From NCBI RefSeq assembly GCF_001461695.1, contig NZ_AUTC01000144.1, positions 1 to 64,000 on the forward strand: a DNA stretch of 64,000 bases, in the 5' to 3' direction. The stretch comes from Sinorhizobium fredii USDA 205 (GTDB taxonomy: Bacteria; Pseudomonadota; Alphaproteobacteria; Rhizobiales; Rhizobiaceae). The notes under the pieces were generated by a model, which made no database searches, had not been told where the DNA came from, and worked only from the letters and a program-made list of their open reading frames with translations. Positions 1-8,743 of this stretch are shown piece by piece (position 1 is the stretch's first letter; each line of letters opens with the position of its first letter). The translations under genes were made by a program, and so were the position numbers.

Positions 1-34
1 CCGACCGCCAGAAGATCAATGATTTAGCCGTTGT

Positions 35-1153
35 TCAGGGCCGACTAGCGAGCCTGGCGCCGCGCTTCAGCGCGTCGGCAACCTGCTCCTCGACCTTGGC
101 AACAGCGCGTTCATGCATCAGCGGGCCGATATCCGTGGCGGCCTCGAGCCCGGCTCCGACCTTCAGGCGCGCGATCCGCGCGGCAAACGTCTCCTGGAAG
201 GCTTTGAGGATCGGCCGCTCGACATAGATCCGGTTGGCGGCGAGGCAGTCCTGGCCGGAGGTCGCGAACTTAGCGGCAATCGCAATATCGGCGGCTTTCT
301 CGACGTTGGCATCGGCAAAGACGACCAGCGGCGCGTGACCGCCGAGTTCCATCACCAGCCGCTTCATCGTCGGTGCGCATCGGGACGCGATCAGGCGGCC
401 GATTTCGGTGGAACCGGTGAAGCTCATGGCGCGGACCCGCACATCTTCGCACATGCGGCCGACGATTGCGGTGGCACTCCCGGTGACGACGTTGAACACA
501 CCGGCGGGCAGGCCTGCGCGCTCGCCGAGCTCGGCAAGCGCCAGAGCGGAAAGCGGCGTCTCGGAGGAGGGGTGTGCGACCACCGTGCAGCCGGCGGCGA
601 GTGCGGCGGCCGCCTTGCGGGTGATCATCGCCGAAGGGAAGTTCCACGGCGTGACGATGCCGACGACGCCGAGCGCCTCGCGGCGAACGATCATCTCGGC
701 GCCGGCAAGGTGGCTCGTGACGCTCTCGGCATTGAGGCGCTTGCCCTCCTCGGCATACCACTCGATGAAGGAAGCCGCGTAGTCGATTTCGCCGCGCGAC
801 TCGGCGAGCGGCTTGCCTTGTTCCAGGGTCATCAGCAAGGCGAGATCTTCCTTGGCGGCAAGCATCAGGTCGTGCCACCTGCGCAGGATTGCAGCGCGTT
901 TTTGCGGCGCCATATCGCGCCAGGATCTGAATGCTTTCTCCGCCGCATCGATCGCTTCGGACGTCTGGTCCGCATCGAGCGAAGCGACGAAGGCGAGGGC
1001 GGTGCCACTCGCCGGATCGCTCACTTCTAGACACTTGCCGTCGCGCCCGGCGATCCAGCGGCCGCCGACATAGGCGAGTTCCCGCAGCAATTGCCGGTCG
1101 CTCAACTGCTTCAAGGCTTCGTGGAAGGCGGTGCGCGCAAAGATTGCGGTCAT
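35..1153 (-). pseudogene. Succinate-semialdehyde dehydrogenase, C-terminally truncated
   Basis: Aldehyde dehydrogenase superfamily, closest in feel to NAD(P)-dependent succinate-semialdehyde dehydrogenase (GabD/Ssd). The start is the ATG at 1153, preceded by GAGGAGA; the open frame further upstream has no family resemblance. Visible landmarks are the cofactor region TPWNFP, the FTGSTEIG loop, the catalytic Glu in MELGGH and the catalytic Cys in SGQDC. The reading frame stops after about 372 residues where the family usually has about 480-490, so the last ~115 residues are missing, including much of the C-terminal catalytic and oligomerisation part. None of the other frames in the remaining 34 bases restores the homology. 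In other bacteria ssd sits beside eut genes and takes ectoine-derived semialdehyde onward; that role here is inferred from position. Probably non-functional. Confidence 0.8.
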
Positions 1154-1425
1154 GTCCAAGTCTCCTCGTTCGTTGCGAAGAGATTGACACTGTTGCCGCG
1201 AGAGATTGTCCATTCCGCCACCCGCCCGGAGAGACTTGGACCAAAAGAAAGGCTTCCCCGAGAGAGATTGTCTGGGGTGGGTAGGAACAGTGCGTGCGGT
1301 GTTCCGCCCTTCTCGCGAAGGGGGCATCCGACTTTCCTGAATATCGAAGGCCGCGCGCGTGGAACAGAAGCTCGATCGGCACGTTGTGCAAAAGCACGTC
1401 CGCGTGAAGGAGGGAGAATTGTGCC
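1154..1425. other. Intergenic region upstream of truncated ssd
   Basis: This gap of 272 bases separates the divergent ssd fragment and the small ORF at 1426. It holds the presumed promoters of both, but no convincing promoter consensus or repeat stands out. Confidence 0.3.
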
Positions 1426-1647
1426 ATGACCGCATCATTGCCCCAGCACCCTGTCGTGATGGCTGGTGAACACATCCTGACCGTGCAGGAAGCGTTAGAG
1501 CCTTTGTACATGGAGCTCGAGCAACAGGTAGAAACCAAGCTGGTGCAGATAGCTGTTTCTGCGGGCTGGTCGGCGGCCGAAGCGATCGAGGCTATCGACG
1601 AATTGAAACGGCATGAAATTCTGTCGGTGGACGATGGCGACAGTTAA
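1426..1647 (+). CDS. Small hypothetical protein, 73 aa
   Basis: Not recognised. The ATG is preceded by GGAGGGAG at good spacing, and the frame is the only sensible one between the ssd fragment and the AsnC regulator. The product is acidic and predicted helical, with a Gly-Trp-Ser-Ala-Ala-Glu segment in the middle and an acidic C-terminus (VDDGDS). There is no signal peptide or membrane segment. A small regulatory or DNA-associated protein is possible, but nothing in the sequence shows this. It could also be a chance ORF. Confidence 0.5.
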   Translation: MTASLPQHPVVMAGEHILTVQEALEPLYMELEQQVETKLVQIAVSAGWSAAEAIEAIDELKRHEILSVDDGDS

Positions 1648-1729
1648 CAAACCCGGGCCAACGCCTCTCGCGAGCTAAAACGACCGCGCGCGAGGAGAGG
1701 TGCGTCGACTTTTTACTTGGTCATTGTTT

Positions 1730-2212
1730 CTAATCCACCGGCGATAACAGCGAGCCGAGCGGCAGGACGGTTTCCTCCTTGACCGTCTTGGTAACGATGT
1801 AGGTGAAATAGCGGTCGATGCCGAGTTCGCGCCCGAGCAACTCGTCGATCAGCCGCTGATAGGCATCGATGTCGGCGGTCACGACCTTGAGGATATAGTC
1901 GACCCCGCCGCCGACCGACCAGCAGGCGACGATTTCCGGGATCGAGCCGATGGCGCGTTCGAAACGGTCGAAATCGGCTTGCCGATGGTTGCCGAGCGTC
2001 ACCTCCATCATCACGCTCGCAACCGCCGCTACCCGGCGCAGCGCGATCCGCGCGTGATAGCCAGTGACAATCCCTGCCTTTTCCAGCTTCCGCAGCCGCA
2101 TCCAGCAGGGCGTCGGCGACAGGCCGGCCTTTTCGGCAAGCGCCAGCTTGGTGATGCGTCCGTCGGCCTGGATCGCCTCGAGGATACGTATATCGATCGC
2201 GTCGAGTTTCAT
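1730..2212 (-). CDS. Lrp/AsnC-family transcriptional regulator of the ectoine locus
   Basis: 160 aa, the normal size for Lrp/AsnC proteins. The N-terminal winged helix-turn-helix covers about residues 1-60 (LDAIDIRILEAIQADGRI, then LSPTPCWMRLRKLE). The C-terminal RAM ligand-binding domain follows, with GGGVDYILKV typical of the family. The start at 2212 (MKLDAID) was chosen because family members begin immediately before this motif; a start at 2227 (MEGPR) is also possible. It is divergent from enuR and next to the ehu-eut operon. An asnC gene is a standard member of ectoine-catabolism clusters, where it is thought to act as a feed-forward activator with EnuR as repressor; that role is transferred from those clusters. 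Confidence 0.88.
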   Translation of the reverse strand: MKLDAIDIRILEAIQADGRITKLALAEKAGLSPTPCWMRLRKLEKAGIVTGYHARIALRRVAAVASVMMEVTLGNHRQADFDRFERAIGSIPEIVACWSVGGGVDYILKVVTADIDAYQRLIDELLGRELGIDRYFTYIVTKTVKEETVLPLGSLLSPVD

Positions 2213-2317
2213 GCGGGGTCCTTCCATCGATCCCTGGTCGTGTCGAAGTCCGGGAAAAGACATTGGGTTCTCACTTTTGCATTGTCAATTGAGCTGATTT
2301 TGATCACTGTTCAAATC
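2213..2317. promoter_or_regulatory. Divergent asnC-enuR promoter region
   Basis: About 105 bases separate the two regulator starts and are AT-richer than their surroundings toward the enuR side. The region must hold both promoters. A copy of the motif found in front of ehuA begins here and overlaps the enuR start codon (see the separate site entry). Confidence 0.5.
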
Positions 2318-2325
2318 ATGACAAA
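2315..2325 (-). promoter_or_regulatory. Putative EnuR site over the enuR start codon
   Basis: ATCATGACAAA matches the reverse complement of ATTGTCATGAT (upstream of ehuA, 3739-3749) at 10 of 11 positions, and includes the enuR ATG at 2318. A repressor bound here would limit its own synthesis. The similarity is seen directly; binding is inference. Confidence 0.35.
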
Positions 2326-3703
2326 TTGGATGCCCGACATAAGTCTCCTGCGCCGCCCGGCCTATCTCTCGCTGGCCGATCAATTCGCCCGCGCCATTCA
2401 GGAGGGACGGCTTCAGAACGGAACGCGGCTGCCGACGCACCGCAGGCTTGCCGACGACCTGAAGCTTTCGGTGCAGACGGTGAGCCGCGCCTATGACGAG
2501 CTCATACGGCGCGGTCTGATCTCCGGCGAGGTCGGGCGCGGCAGTTTCGTGCAGACGCGGCCGCGCGAACCGGATCCGCCCTATCTGCCGGAGCGGCTCG
2601 GCGAGCTGATCGACCTGTCGATCTTGAAGCCCGTCTGCGAGCAGATCCATCTCGACAAGATGCGGCAGGGCTTTGCCTGGCTTGCCGAGAACCTGCCGGC
2701 AAGTTCGGCGCTTTCCTTCCGGCCGAATATGGTGTTCCCGCGCCACCGCGGCGTCGCGGCCGAATGGCTTTCGCGCTGCGGGCTCGACGTCTCGCCGCTC
2801 AACATCAATCTCACCAATGGCGCGACCTCGGCCATGACCGTGGCGCTGATGAGCGTCGCTCCGCCGGGTTCTACGATTGCGACGGAAGCGATCAGCCATC
2901 ATACGCTGGTGCCGCTCTCAACCTATCTCGGCATCCATCTACAGGGCATTCCAATCGATGATGACGGCATGGTTCCGGAGGCGCTCGACGATGCCTGCCG
3001 CAAGGGCGTCATCCGCGCGATCTTCCTGCAGCCCTCGGTCATCAATCCGACGGCGACGCTGATGAGTGCCGAGCGGCGGGCCGCGCTTGCGGAGGTGGCG
3101 CGCCGGCATGACCTCGCCATCATCGAGAACGACATTCTTGGCCCCTTGGTGGAGGAGCGTCTGCCGCCGGTCGCGGCACTGGCGCCGGAGCGCACCCTTT
3201 ATGTCACCAGCTTCACCAAGATCACCGTGCCGGGCTTGCGGATCGGCTACCTCGCCGCGCCGGACCGTTACGTCGCAGCGGTCGCCAATCGGCACCTCGT
3301 CTCGAACTGGATGGCGACGCCGTCCATCGCCGAGATCGCAACGCATTGGGTGAGTGACGGCACGGCGATGGAACTCGTCAACTGGCAGCGCCGCGCGCTT
3401 GCCGCACGCCACGCGATTGCCACCGAGACCTTTGGCAGGCTGGCGCACCGCGCCCATCCCCAGAGCCTGCATGTCTGGCTGCCGCTGCCGGAGGGCCATT
3501 CGGAGGACGCTTTTGTCTCCCAGGCGCGGCTGCGCGGCGTTGCGATCGCGCCGGGGGCGTCCTTCCGCACCGCCGACAGCGGCTGGCGTCCGGCCGTCCG
3601 GATATCGCTCGGCTCGACGAGCGAACAGGAATTGAAGACCGGTCTCGGCATCGTCGCCTCGCTGGCGCTCGGCGATCCCGAGGCCTTGCTGCTGGCGATC
3701 TGA
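2318..3703 (+). CDS. enuR: EnuR, MocR/GntR-type PLP-dependent repressor of ectoine catabolism
   Basis: 461 aa from the ATG at 2318, the usual length for the MocR class. The N-terminal GntR winged helix (about residues 10-75) contains RLPTHRRLADDLKLS and GLISGEVGRGSFV. It is fused to a class-I aminotransferase fold. The PLP-binding lysine lies in SFTKITVPG at about residue 301, close to the lysine described in Ruegeria EnuR. In studied relatives the protein represses ectoine genes until an ectoine breakdown product (N-alpha-acetyl-diaminobutyrate or diaminobutyrate) reacts with the bound PLP. It sits 122 bases upstream of ehuA in the same direction. The longer open frame starting at 1979 overlaps the asnC gene and is not used. 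Confidence 0.9.
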   Translation: MTNWMPDISLLRRPAYLSLADQFARAIQEGRLQNGTRLPTHRRLADDLKLSVQTVSRAYDELIRRGLISGEVGRGSFVQTRPREPDPPYLPERLGELIDLSILKPVCEQIHLDKMRQGFAWLAENLPASSALSFRPNMVFPRHRGVAAEWLSRCGLDVSPLNINLTNGATSAMTVALMSVAPPGSTIATEAISHHTLVPLSTYLGIHLQGIPIDDDGMVPEALDDACRKGVIRAIFLQPSVINPTATLMSAERRAALAEVARRHDLAIIENDILGPLVEERLPPVAALAPERTLYVTSFTKITVPGLRIGYLAAPDRYVAAVANRHLVSNWMATPSIAEIATHWVSDGTAMELVNWQRRALAARHAIATETFGRLAHRAHPQSLHVWLPLPEGHSEDAFVSQARLRGVAIAPGASFRTADSGWRPAVRISLGSTSEQELKTGLGIVASLALGDPEALLLAI

Positions 3704-3738
3704 GACGAATGCACAGATTCCGGGCGCTTCTGGCAATA

Positions 3739-3772
3739 ATTGTCATGATATTATTATTCACATTGACATGAT
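3739..3772. promoter_or_regulatory. Putative EnuR operator: direct repeat upstream of ehuA
   Basis: ATTGTCATGAT (3739-3749) and ATTGACATGAT (3762-3772) differ at one base and are spaced 23 bases apart, about two helical turns. The second copy contains TTGACA (3763-3768), a perfect -35 hexamer, although the matching -10 is weak. MocR regulators often bind direct repeats overlapping a promoter. The placement suits a repressor of the ehu-eut operon; the assignment is inference. Confidence 0.5.
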
Positions 3773-3825
3773 TTTGGAACCGGATCATCGTTAGGACATT
3801 AAGGGTCTCATAGGGAGAGACGCGA

Positions 3826-4611
3826 ATGTCCGAGCCGATCATCCGCATCGACAACATCGTCAAGAGGTACGGTCCGCTGACCGTGCTCGACGGATTGTCG
3901 ATGGAGGTCCTGCCGGGCGAGAAGCTTGCTCTGATCGGCCCCTCCGGCTCGGGAAAGACGACGATCCTGCGCATCCTGATGACGCTGGAGACGATCAGCG
4001 ACGGCTTCATTCAGGTCGACGGCGAGCAGCTCTACCACATGAAGAAGGCCGGCAGCCTTATTGCTGCCGACGAACGGCATCTTCACAAGATGCGCGAGAA
4101 GATCGGCATGGTCTTCCAGCACTTCAACCTGTTTCCCCACAAATGCGTGCTCGACAATGTGACGCTGGCGCCGATGCTGACGAAGGGCATCGCGCGCGCC
4201 GCGGCGGAAAAGCGGGCGATGGAGCTGCTCGACATGGTCGGCTTGGCCGACAAGGCCAAGAGCATGCCGGCGCAGCTTTCCGGCGGGCAGAAGCAGCGTG
4301 TCGCGATCGCCCGGGCGCTGGCGCTTTCGCCGAAGATCATGCTGTTCGACGAGGTGACCTCGGCGCTTGATCCCGAACTCGTCGAGGAAGTCCTGAACGT
4401 CATGCGCAAGCTTGCCGCCGAGACCGACATGACGATGCTGCTCGTCACCCACGAAATGGGCTTCGCCCATGACTTCGCCGATCGGGTGCTCTTCTTCGAC
4501 CGCGGCAAGATCGTCGAGGAGGGCAAGCCCGCGGATATCTTTCGGCATCCGAAACAGGAACGCACGCAGACCTTTCTGCGCAAGATCATAGCGGCAGGGC
4601 ACCGCGTCTAA
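3826..4611 (+). CDS. ehuA: Ectoine/5-hydroxyectoine ABC transporter, ATP-binding protein EhuA
   Basis: 261 aa ATPase of the polar amino acid uptake class. The Walker A motif is GPSGSGKT at residues 38-45, the signature is LSGGQKQR, and the Walker B is [13 protein letters not shown] with the switch His in LLVTHEMG. It energises import of ectoine and hydroxyectoine through EhuC and EhuD, with EhuB as binding protein. First gene of the ehu-eut operon, preceded by GGGAGAG. The gene order ehuABCD-eutABCDE makes the substrate assignment strong, as in Sinorhizobium meliloti. Confidence 0.93.
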   Translation: MSEPIIRIDNIVKRYGPLTVLDGLSMEVLPGEKLALIGPSGSGKTTILRILMTLETISDGFIQVDGEQLYHMKKAGSLIAADERHLHKMREKIGMVFQHFNLFPHKCVLDNVTLAPMLTKGIARAAAEKRAMELLDMVGLADKAKSMPAQLSGGQKQRVAIARALALSPKIMLFDEVTSALDPELVEEVLNVMRKLAAETDMTMLLVTHEMGFAHDFADRVLFFDRGKIVEEGKPADIFRHPKQERTQTFLRKIIAAGHRV

Positions 4612-4675
4612 GGCCGTAGGGCCGACATTGCCTCACACAACAACAGCAAGAGAACAACAGAGGAGGTTGGGAACG

Positions 4676-5527
4676 ATGAAACTGAAAGACTGGATGGCAA
4701 TGGCGGCAGGTGCAACGGCATTGATGGCAGTTGCGGTGGCTGCTCCCGCCGCGGCGGATGAGAACAAGCTCGAGGAGCTGAAGGAACAGGGCTTCGCGCG
4801 CATCGCCATCGCCAACGAACCGCCCTTTACGGCGGTGGGTGCCGACGGCAAGGTTTCCGGCGCCGCACCGGATGTCGCCCGCGAAATCTTCAAGCGTCTC
4901 GGCGTTGCCGACGTTGTCGCCTCCATCTCGGAATACGGTGCGATGATCCCGGGCCTGCAGGCGGGACGTCATGATGCAATCACCGCCGGCCTCTTCATGA
5001 AGCCGGAGCGCTGCGCGGCGGTCGCCTATTCCCAGCCGATCCTCTGCGATGCCGAGGCCTTTGCGCTGAAGAAGGGCAATCCGCTCAAGCTGCAGAGCTA
5101 TAAGGACATTGCCGACAATCCGGATGCCAAGATCGGCGCCCCCGGCGGCGGCACCGAAGAGAAGCTGGCGCTCGAAGCCGGCGTGCCGCGTGATCGCGTC
5201 ATCGTCGTGCCGGACGGCCAGAGCGGCATGAAGATGCTGCAGGACGGCCGCATCGACGTCTATTCGCTGCCGGTGCTGTCGATCAACGATCTGGTATCGA
5301 AGGCGAATGACCCGAACATCGAGGTGGTCGCGCCGGTCGAGGGTGCGCCGGTCTACTGCGACGGCGCTGCCTTCCGGAAAGGCGACGAGGTGCTGCGCGA
5401 TGCCTTCGACGTCGAGCTCGCCAAGATGAAGGAGTCCGGCGAGTTCGCCAAGATCATCGAGCCCTACGGCTTCTCGGCCAAGGCCGCGATGTCGACGACG
5501 CGCGAGAAGCTCTGCGCCGCGAAATAG
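4676..5527 (+). CDS. ehuB: Ectoine/hydroxyectoine-binding periplasmic protein EhuB
   Basis: 283 aa family-3 solute-binding protein. The start at 4676 has AGGAGG at 4661; the frame open further upstream lacks a ribosome site. A Sec signal peptide occupies about residues 1-26 (Ala-rich, ending APAAADE). The mature part has the two-lobe pattern expected of the family, with IANEPPFTAVGADGKVSG near the N-terminus. It captures ectoine in the periplasm for EhuCD. A strong hairpin follows the gene (5553-5580) and separates it from ehuC, a usual arrangement for making more binding protein than permease. Confidence 0.93.
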   Translation: MKLKDWMAMAAGATALMAVAVAAPAAADENKLEELKEQGFARIAIANEPPFTAVGADGKVSGAAPDVAREIFKRLGVADVVASISEYGAMIPGLQAGRHDAITAGLFMKPERCAAVAYSQPILCDAEAFALKKGNPLKLQSYKDIADNPDAKIGAPGGGTEEKLALEAGVPRDRVIVVPDGQSGMKMLQDGRIDVYSLPVLSINDLVSKANDPNIEVVAPVEGAPVYCDGAAFRKGDEVLRDAFDVELAKMKESGEFAKIIEPYGFSAKAAMSTTREKLCAAK

Positions 5528-5552
5528 GCTCGAGCCTCTCCTCTTCATTGAA

Positions 5553-5580
5553 CCTCCTCTCCGCATCGGCGGAGAGGAGG
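5553..5580 (+). terminator. Intercistronic hairpin between ehuB and ehuC
   Basis: CCTCCTCTCCGC (5553-5564) pairs perfectly with GCGGAGAGGAGG (5569-5580) across the loop ATCG. No U-run follows, so it is more likely an mRNA-stabilising or attenuating element than a full terminator. Confidence 0.65.
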
Positions 5581-5623
5581 AATGACGCGGCGCGGAAGCG
5601 AATTCGATTGGAATAATTGAACG

Positions 5624-6283
5624 ATGATCGACTGGTCCGGCTATATCGGATTGATCCTTGAGGGTGCCTGGGTAACCGTCCAGCTCACGCTGATGGGCTC
5701 GGCGCTTGCCGTCGTGGTCGCCTTTGCGGCGGGGCTCGGGCGCGTCAGCCGTTTCACGGCGGTGCGTGCGCTTGCCACCACCTATATCGAATTTTTCCGC
5801 GGCACCTCGATTTTCGTCCAGCTCTTCTGGGTCTATTTCGTCCTGCCTTTTGCCGGCATCACGTTGACGCCGCTTCAGGCCGGCGTGCTGGCGCTCGGCC
5901 TGAATGTCGGCGCTTATGGCGCGGAAGTGGTCAGGGGTGCGGTGAAGGCGATCGGTCGCGAGCAGCGCGAAGCCTGCATCGCGCTCAATCTCTCGCGCTA
6001 CCAGGCGATGCGCCACATCATCCTGCCGCAGGCGCTGCCTTTGATGCTGCCGACCTTCGGCAACAACGCGATCGAGCTTCTCAAAGGGACGGCCGTCGTC
6101 TCGCTGATTTCGCTTACGGACATGACCTTCCAGGCGCAGGTGGTGCGGGCGCAAACGGGCAGCACTCTGATCCCGTTCGCGACCATCCTGGTGCTCTATT
6201 TCGTCATGGCCTGGGTCATCTCGCTCGGCATGCGCTGGCTGGAACGCCGGGTGAGCCGTGGACTAGATGGCGTGAGGGTTTGA
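5624..6283 (+). CDS. ehuC: Ectoine ABC transporter permease EhuC
   Basis: 219 aa inner-membrane permease of the HisM/GlnP type with about five membrane segments. The cytoplasmic EAA loop, where EhuA docks, is seen as EACIALNLSRYQAMRHIILPQALP. It begins with ATG at 5624 (MIDWSGY) and its stop lies just before the ehuD start. It forms the import channel with EhuD. Confidence 0.92.
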   Translation: MIDWSGYIGLILEGAWVTVQLTLMGSALAVVVAFAAGLGRVSRFTAVRALATTYIEFFRGTSIFVQLFWVYFVLPFAGITLTPLQAGVLALGLNVGAYGAEVVRGAVKAIGREQREACIALNLSRYQAMRHIILPQALPLMLPTFGNNAIELLKGTAVVSLISLTDMTFQAQVVRAQTGSTLIPFATILVLYFVMAWVISLGMRWLERRVSRGLDGVRV

Positions 6284-6285
6284 CC

Positions 6286-6948
6286 ATGGAATGGGATTGG
6301 GAATTCGTCCACCAGATCATGCCGACCCTCCTTGAAGGGCTGCAGATCACCATTCTGGCCACCATTCTCGGCGCCGCCGTTGCCGCGGCCGTCGGGCTCG
6401 TCTTCGCCATCCTGCGCATGGTGGCGCCGAGGCCAATCGCGCGCGCCACCAGCTTTGCTGTGGAATTCATCCGCGGCACGCCCCTGCTGGTGCAGCTCTA
6501 TTTCATCTTCTACGTGCTGCCGGACATCGGCATCCGCCTGCCGGCGCTTGTCGCCGGCGTCATAGGTCTCGGCATCCACTACGGCACCTATGCCGCCGAG
6601 GTCTATCGCGCCGGCATCGAGAACGTGCCGCGCGGCCAATGGGAGGCAGCCAAGGCGACGAACCTGACGGCGCGCCAGACCTGGATCCATGTGATCCTGC
6701 CGCAGGCGATCCCGCCGATGATCCCGGCGCTCGCCAATTACCTGATCGCCATGTTCAAGGAGACGCCGCTGCTTTCGGCAATCACGGTGCTCGAACTTAT
6801 GAACCAGGCAAAAAGCATCGCCAACAGCAACTATCGCTATATCGAGCCGATGACATTGGTCGGCGTGTTCTTCCTGATCATGAGCCTGATCTCGGTTTTC
6901 TTCCTGCGCTGGCTGGAAGAGCGCTACGCACGGGTGGACGAACGCTGA
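6286..6948 (+). CDS. ehuD: Ectoine ABC transporter permease EhuD
   Basis: 220 aa, the second permease subunit. The ATG at 6286 (MEWDWEF) is chosen over the TTG at 6280, which overlaps the ehuC stop. The family features are the segment FIRGTPLLVQLYF and the EAA loop (WEAAKATNLTARQ, then ILPQAIPPMIP). The stop TGA at 6946 overlaps the eutA ATG at 6948, so import and catabolism are translationally coupled. Confidence 0.92.
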   Translation: MEWDWEFVHQIMPTLLEGLQITILATILGAAVAAAVGLVFAILRMVAPRPIARATSFAVEFIRGTPLLVQLYFIFYVLPDIGIRLPALVAGVIGLGIHYGTYAAEVYRAGIENVPRGQWEAAKATNLTARQTWIHVILPQAIPPMIPALANYLIAMFKETPLLSAITVLELMNQAKSIANSNYRYIEPMTLVGVFFLIMSLISVFFLRWLEERYARVDER

Positions 6949-7733
6949 TGGAAAAACCTGTCGCTCTCTCCCTGGCGCGGCGCGCGCCGCGTCTCGACGA
7001 CCGGCCGCTCGAAAAGCGCATCGGCCTCGTCATCCTGGCCACCGATCATACGACGGAGGTGGATTTCCAGCGACTGGTGGCGTCTGACGCGATCGGTGTC
7101 TATGTCGCCCGCATCCCCTATGCCAATCCGGTGACGCCGGAGAACCTCCGGGCAATGCAGCCTTCGCTCACCGTCGCCGCAGCCTTGATCCTGCCGGACG
7201 AAGCGCTCGATGTCGTCATGTATTCCTGCACTTCGGCCTCCGTCGTCATCGGTGACGAGGAAGTAGCGGCCGCGATCAAGGCCGCCAAGCCGGGGGCCGC
7301 CGTGGTGACGCCGACGGCAGCCGCTGTCAAAGGCTTGGGGACACTGGGGGCCAGGCGCATTTCCGTGCTCACCCCCTATACGGTCGAAACGAGCCGGCCG
7401 ATGGCGGATTACTTCGCCGCACTCGGCTTCGAGATCGACCGGTTCACTTGCCTGGGGCTCACCGACGACCGGGAGATGGCGCGGATCGCGCCGGCGGAGA
7501 TCGTGGCCTTTGCAAAAGAGGCAATGGGACCGGAGTCGGGCGCGCTGTTCATTTCCTGCACGGCCGTGCGCGCGGCGGGCGTGATTGCCGAAATTGAAGC
7601 CGCGATCGGCAAGCCCGTCGTCAGCAGCAATTATGCCACCGCCTGGGCCTGCCTGCGCCTTTGCGGCGACACGTCGGCACGGCCGGAACTCGGTCGATTG
7701 ATGGCGCTGCCTCTGGAAGGGGAGTGGCCGTGA
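6948..7733 (+). CDS. eutA: Ectoine utilisation protein EutA (Asp/Glu racemase-like)
   Basis: 261 aa, starting at the ATG that overlaps the ehuD stop. It belongs to the arylmalonate decarboxylase/maleate isomerase/Asp-Glu racemase superfamily, which uses two cysteines in mirrored half-sites: here MYSCTSASVVIG and FISCTAVRAAG. In the current model EutA, EutB and EutC together convert 5-hydroxyectoine to ectoine. The exact chemistry of EutA is not settled. It ends in a GTGA overlap with eutB. Confidence 0.9.
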   Translation: MEKPVALSLARRAPRLDDRPLEKRIGLVILATDHTTEVDFQRLVASDAIGVYVARIPYANPVTPENLRAMQPSLTVAAALILPDEALDVVMYSCTSASVVIGDEEVAAAIKAAKPGAAVVTPTAAAVKGLGTLGARRISVLTPYTVETSRPMADYFAALGFEIDRFTCLGLTDDREMARIAPAEIVAFAKEAMGPESGALFISCTAVRAAGVIAEIEAAIGKPVVSSNYATAWACLRLCGDTSARPELGRLMALPLEGEWP

Positions 7734-8743
7734 GAAGTAAGCTCCCCGTGACCATCGAGGACATAGAGGCCGCGGCGCGGCGCATTTCCGGCTGCGTCTT
7801 GAGGACGCCGCTCGTCGGGTCAGCATCACTCAGCAAACTCTGTGGCGTGCCTGTTTGCTTGAAGCTCGAGCATCACCAGACAACCGGCAGCTTCAAGCTG
7901 CGCGGCGCGACCAACGCGGTGCTATCCCTTTCCGCCGAAGAGCGGGCGCGCGGCGTGATCGCGGCCTCGACCGGCAATCATGGCCGGGCGCTTGCCCATG
8001 CGGCAAAGGCTGAGGGCTCGGTCGCGACGATCTGCATGTCGCGCCTAGTGCCGGAGAACAAGGTCTCGGAGATCCGCCGCCTTGGCGCCGATGTGCGGAT
8101 CACCGGCAACTCCCAGGACGAGGCGCAGGAGGAGGTTGAGCGGCTCGTCGCGGAAAATGGCCTCGTCATGGTGCCGCCCTTCGACCATGCGGCCGTCGTC
8201 GCAGGGCAGGGTACGCTGGGCCTGGAGATTGTCGAGCAGATGCCAGATCTCACCGCGCTGCTCGTGCCGGTTTCGGGTGGCGGGCTGGCGGCCGGGGTTG
8301 CCGCAGCGGTCAAGGCGCGCCAGCCGGCGACGCGGGTGATCGGGCTGACGATGGAGCGCGGCGCGGCAATGCAGGCGAGCGTCGCCGCCGGCAGGCCGGT
8401 GCTCGTCGAAGAACATCAAAGCCTTGCGGATTCGCTCGGCGGCGGTATCGGGCTCGACAATCACTTGACGTTCCGCATGTGCAGCGAGCTCGTCGACGAC
8501 ATTATCCTCCTGACGGAGGCGGAGATCGCCGCCGGCATGCGCCACGCCTACACGCAAGAGCGCGAAGTGGTGGAAGGTGCCGGTGCCGTCGGCATCGCGG
8601 CGCTTCTCGCCGGCAAGATCAAGATCACCGGCGGCCCGATCGTGGTCATTGTCTCCGGCCGCAATGTCGACATGGGCCTGCATCTGCGGGTGATGAACGG
8701 CGAAACCGATCCGTTTCGCGAGGAGGCGGCATGGCACGGATGA
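7730..8743 (+). CDS. eutB: EutB, PLP-dependent threonine-dehydratase-like hydroxyectoine enzyme
   Basis: 337 aa, starting with GTG at 7730, overlapping the eutA stop by four bases with GGAAGGGGAG just upstream. Fold-type II PLP enzyme: the cofactor lysine is K56 in TTGSFKLRGA, the phosphate-binding Gly loop is VSGGGLAAG, and STGNHGRA is the family Ser/Asn segment. It probably acts with EutC in removing the hydroxyl group of hydroxyectoine. Downstream, eutC begins inside its last codons. Confidence 0.9.
   Translation: MRSKLPVTIEDIEAAARRISGCVLRTPLVGSASLSKLCGVPVCLKLEHHQTTGSFKLRGATNAVLSLSAEERARGVIAASTGNHGRALAHAAKAEGSVATICMSRLVPENKVSEIRRLGADVRITGNSQDEAQEEVERLVAENGLVMVPPFDHAAVVAGQGTLGLEIVEQMPDLTALLVPVSGGGLAAGVAAAVKARQPATRVIGLTMERGAAMQASVAAGRPVLVEEHQSLADSLGGGIGLDNHLTFRMCSELVDDIILLTEAEIAAGMRHAYTQEREVVEGAGAVGIAALLAGKIKITGGPIVVIVSGRNVDMGLHLRVMNGETDPFREEAAWHG

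Noticed and set aside
113..1030. 305-aa plus-strand ORF
   Set aside because: It lies antisense to the ssd gene, has shadow-like composition (many His, Arg, Gly) and no ribosome site.
4586..6154. 522-aa minus-strand ORF across ehuB and ehuC
   Set aside because: Antisense to two clear transporter genes and their hairpin; low-complexity Arg/His/Asp composition.
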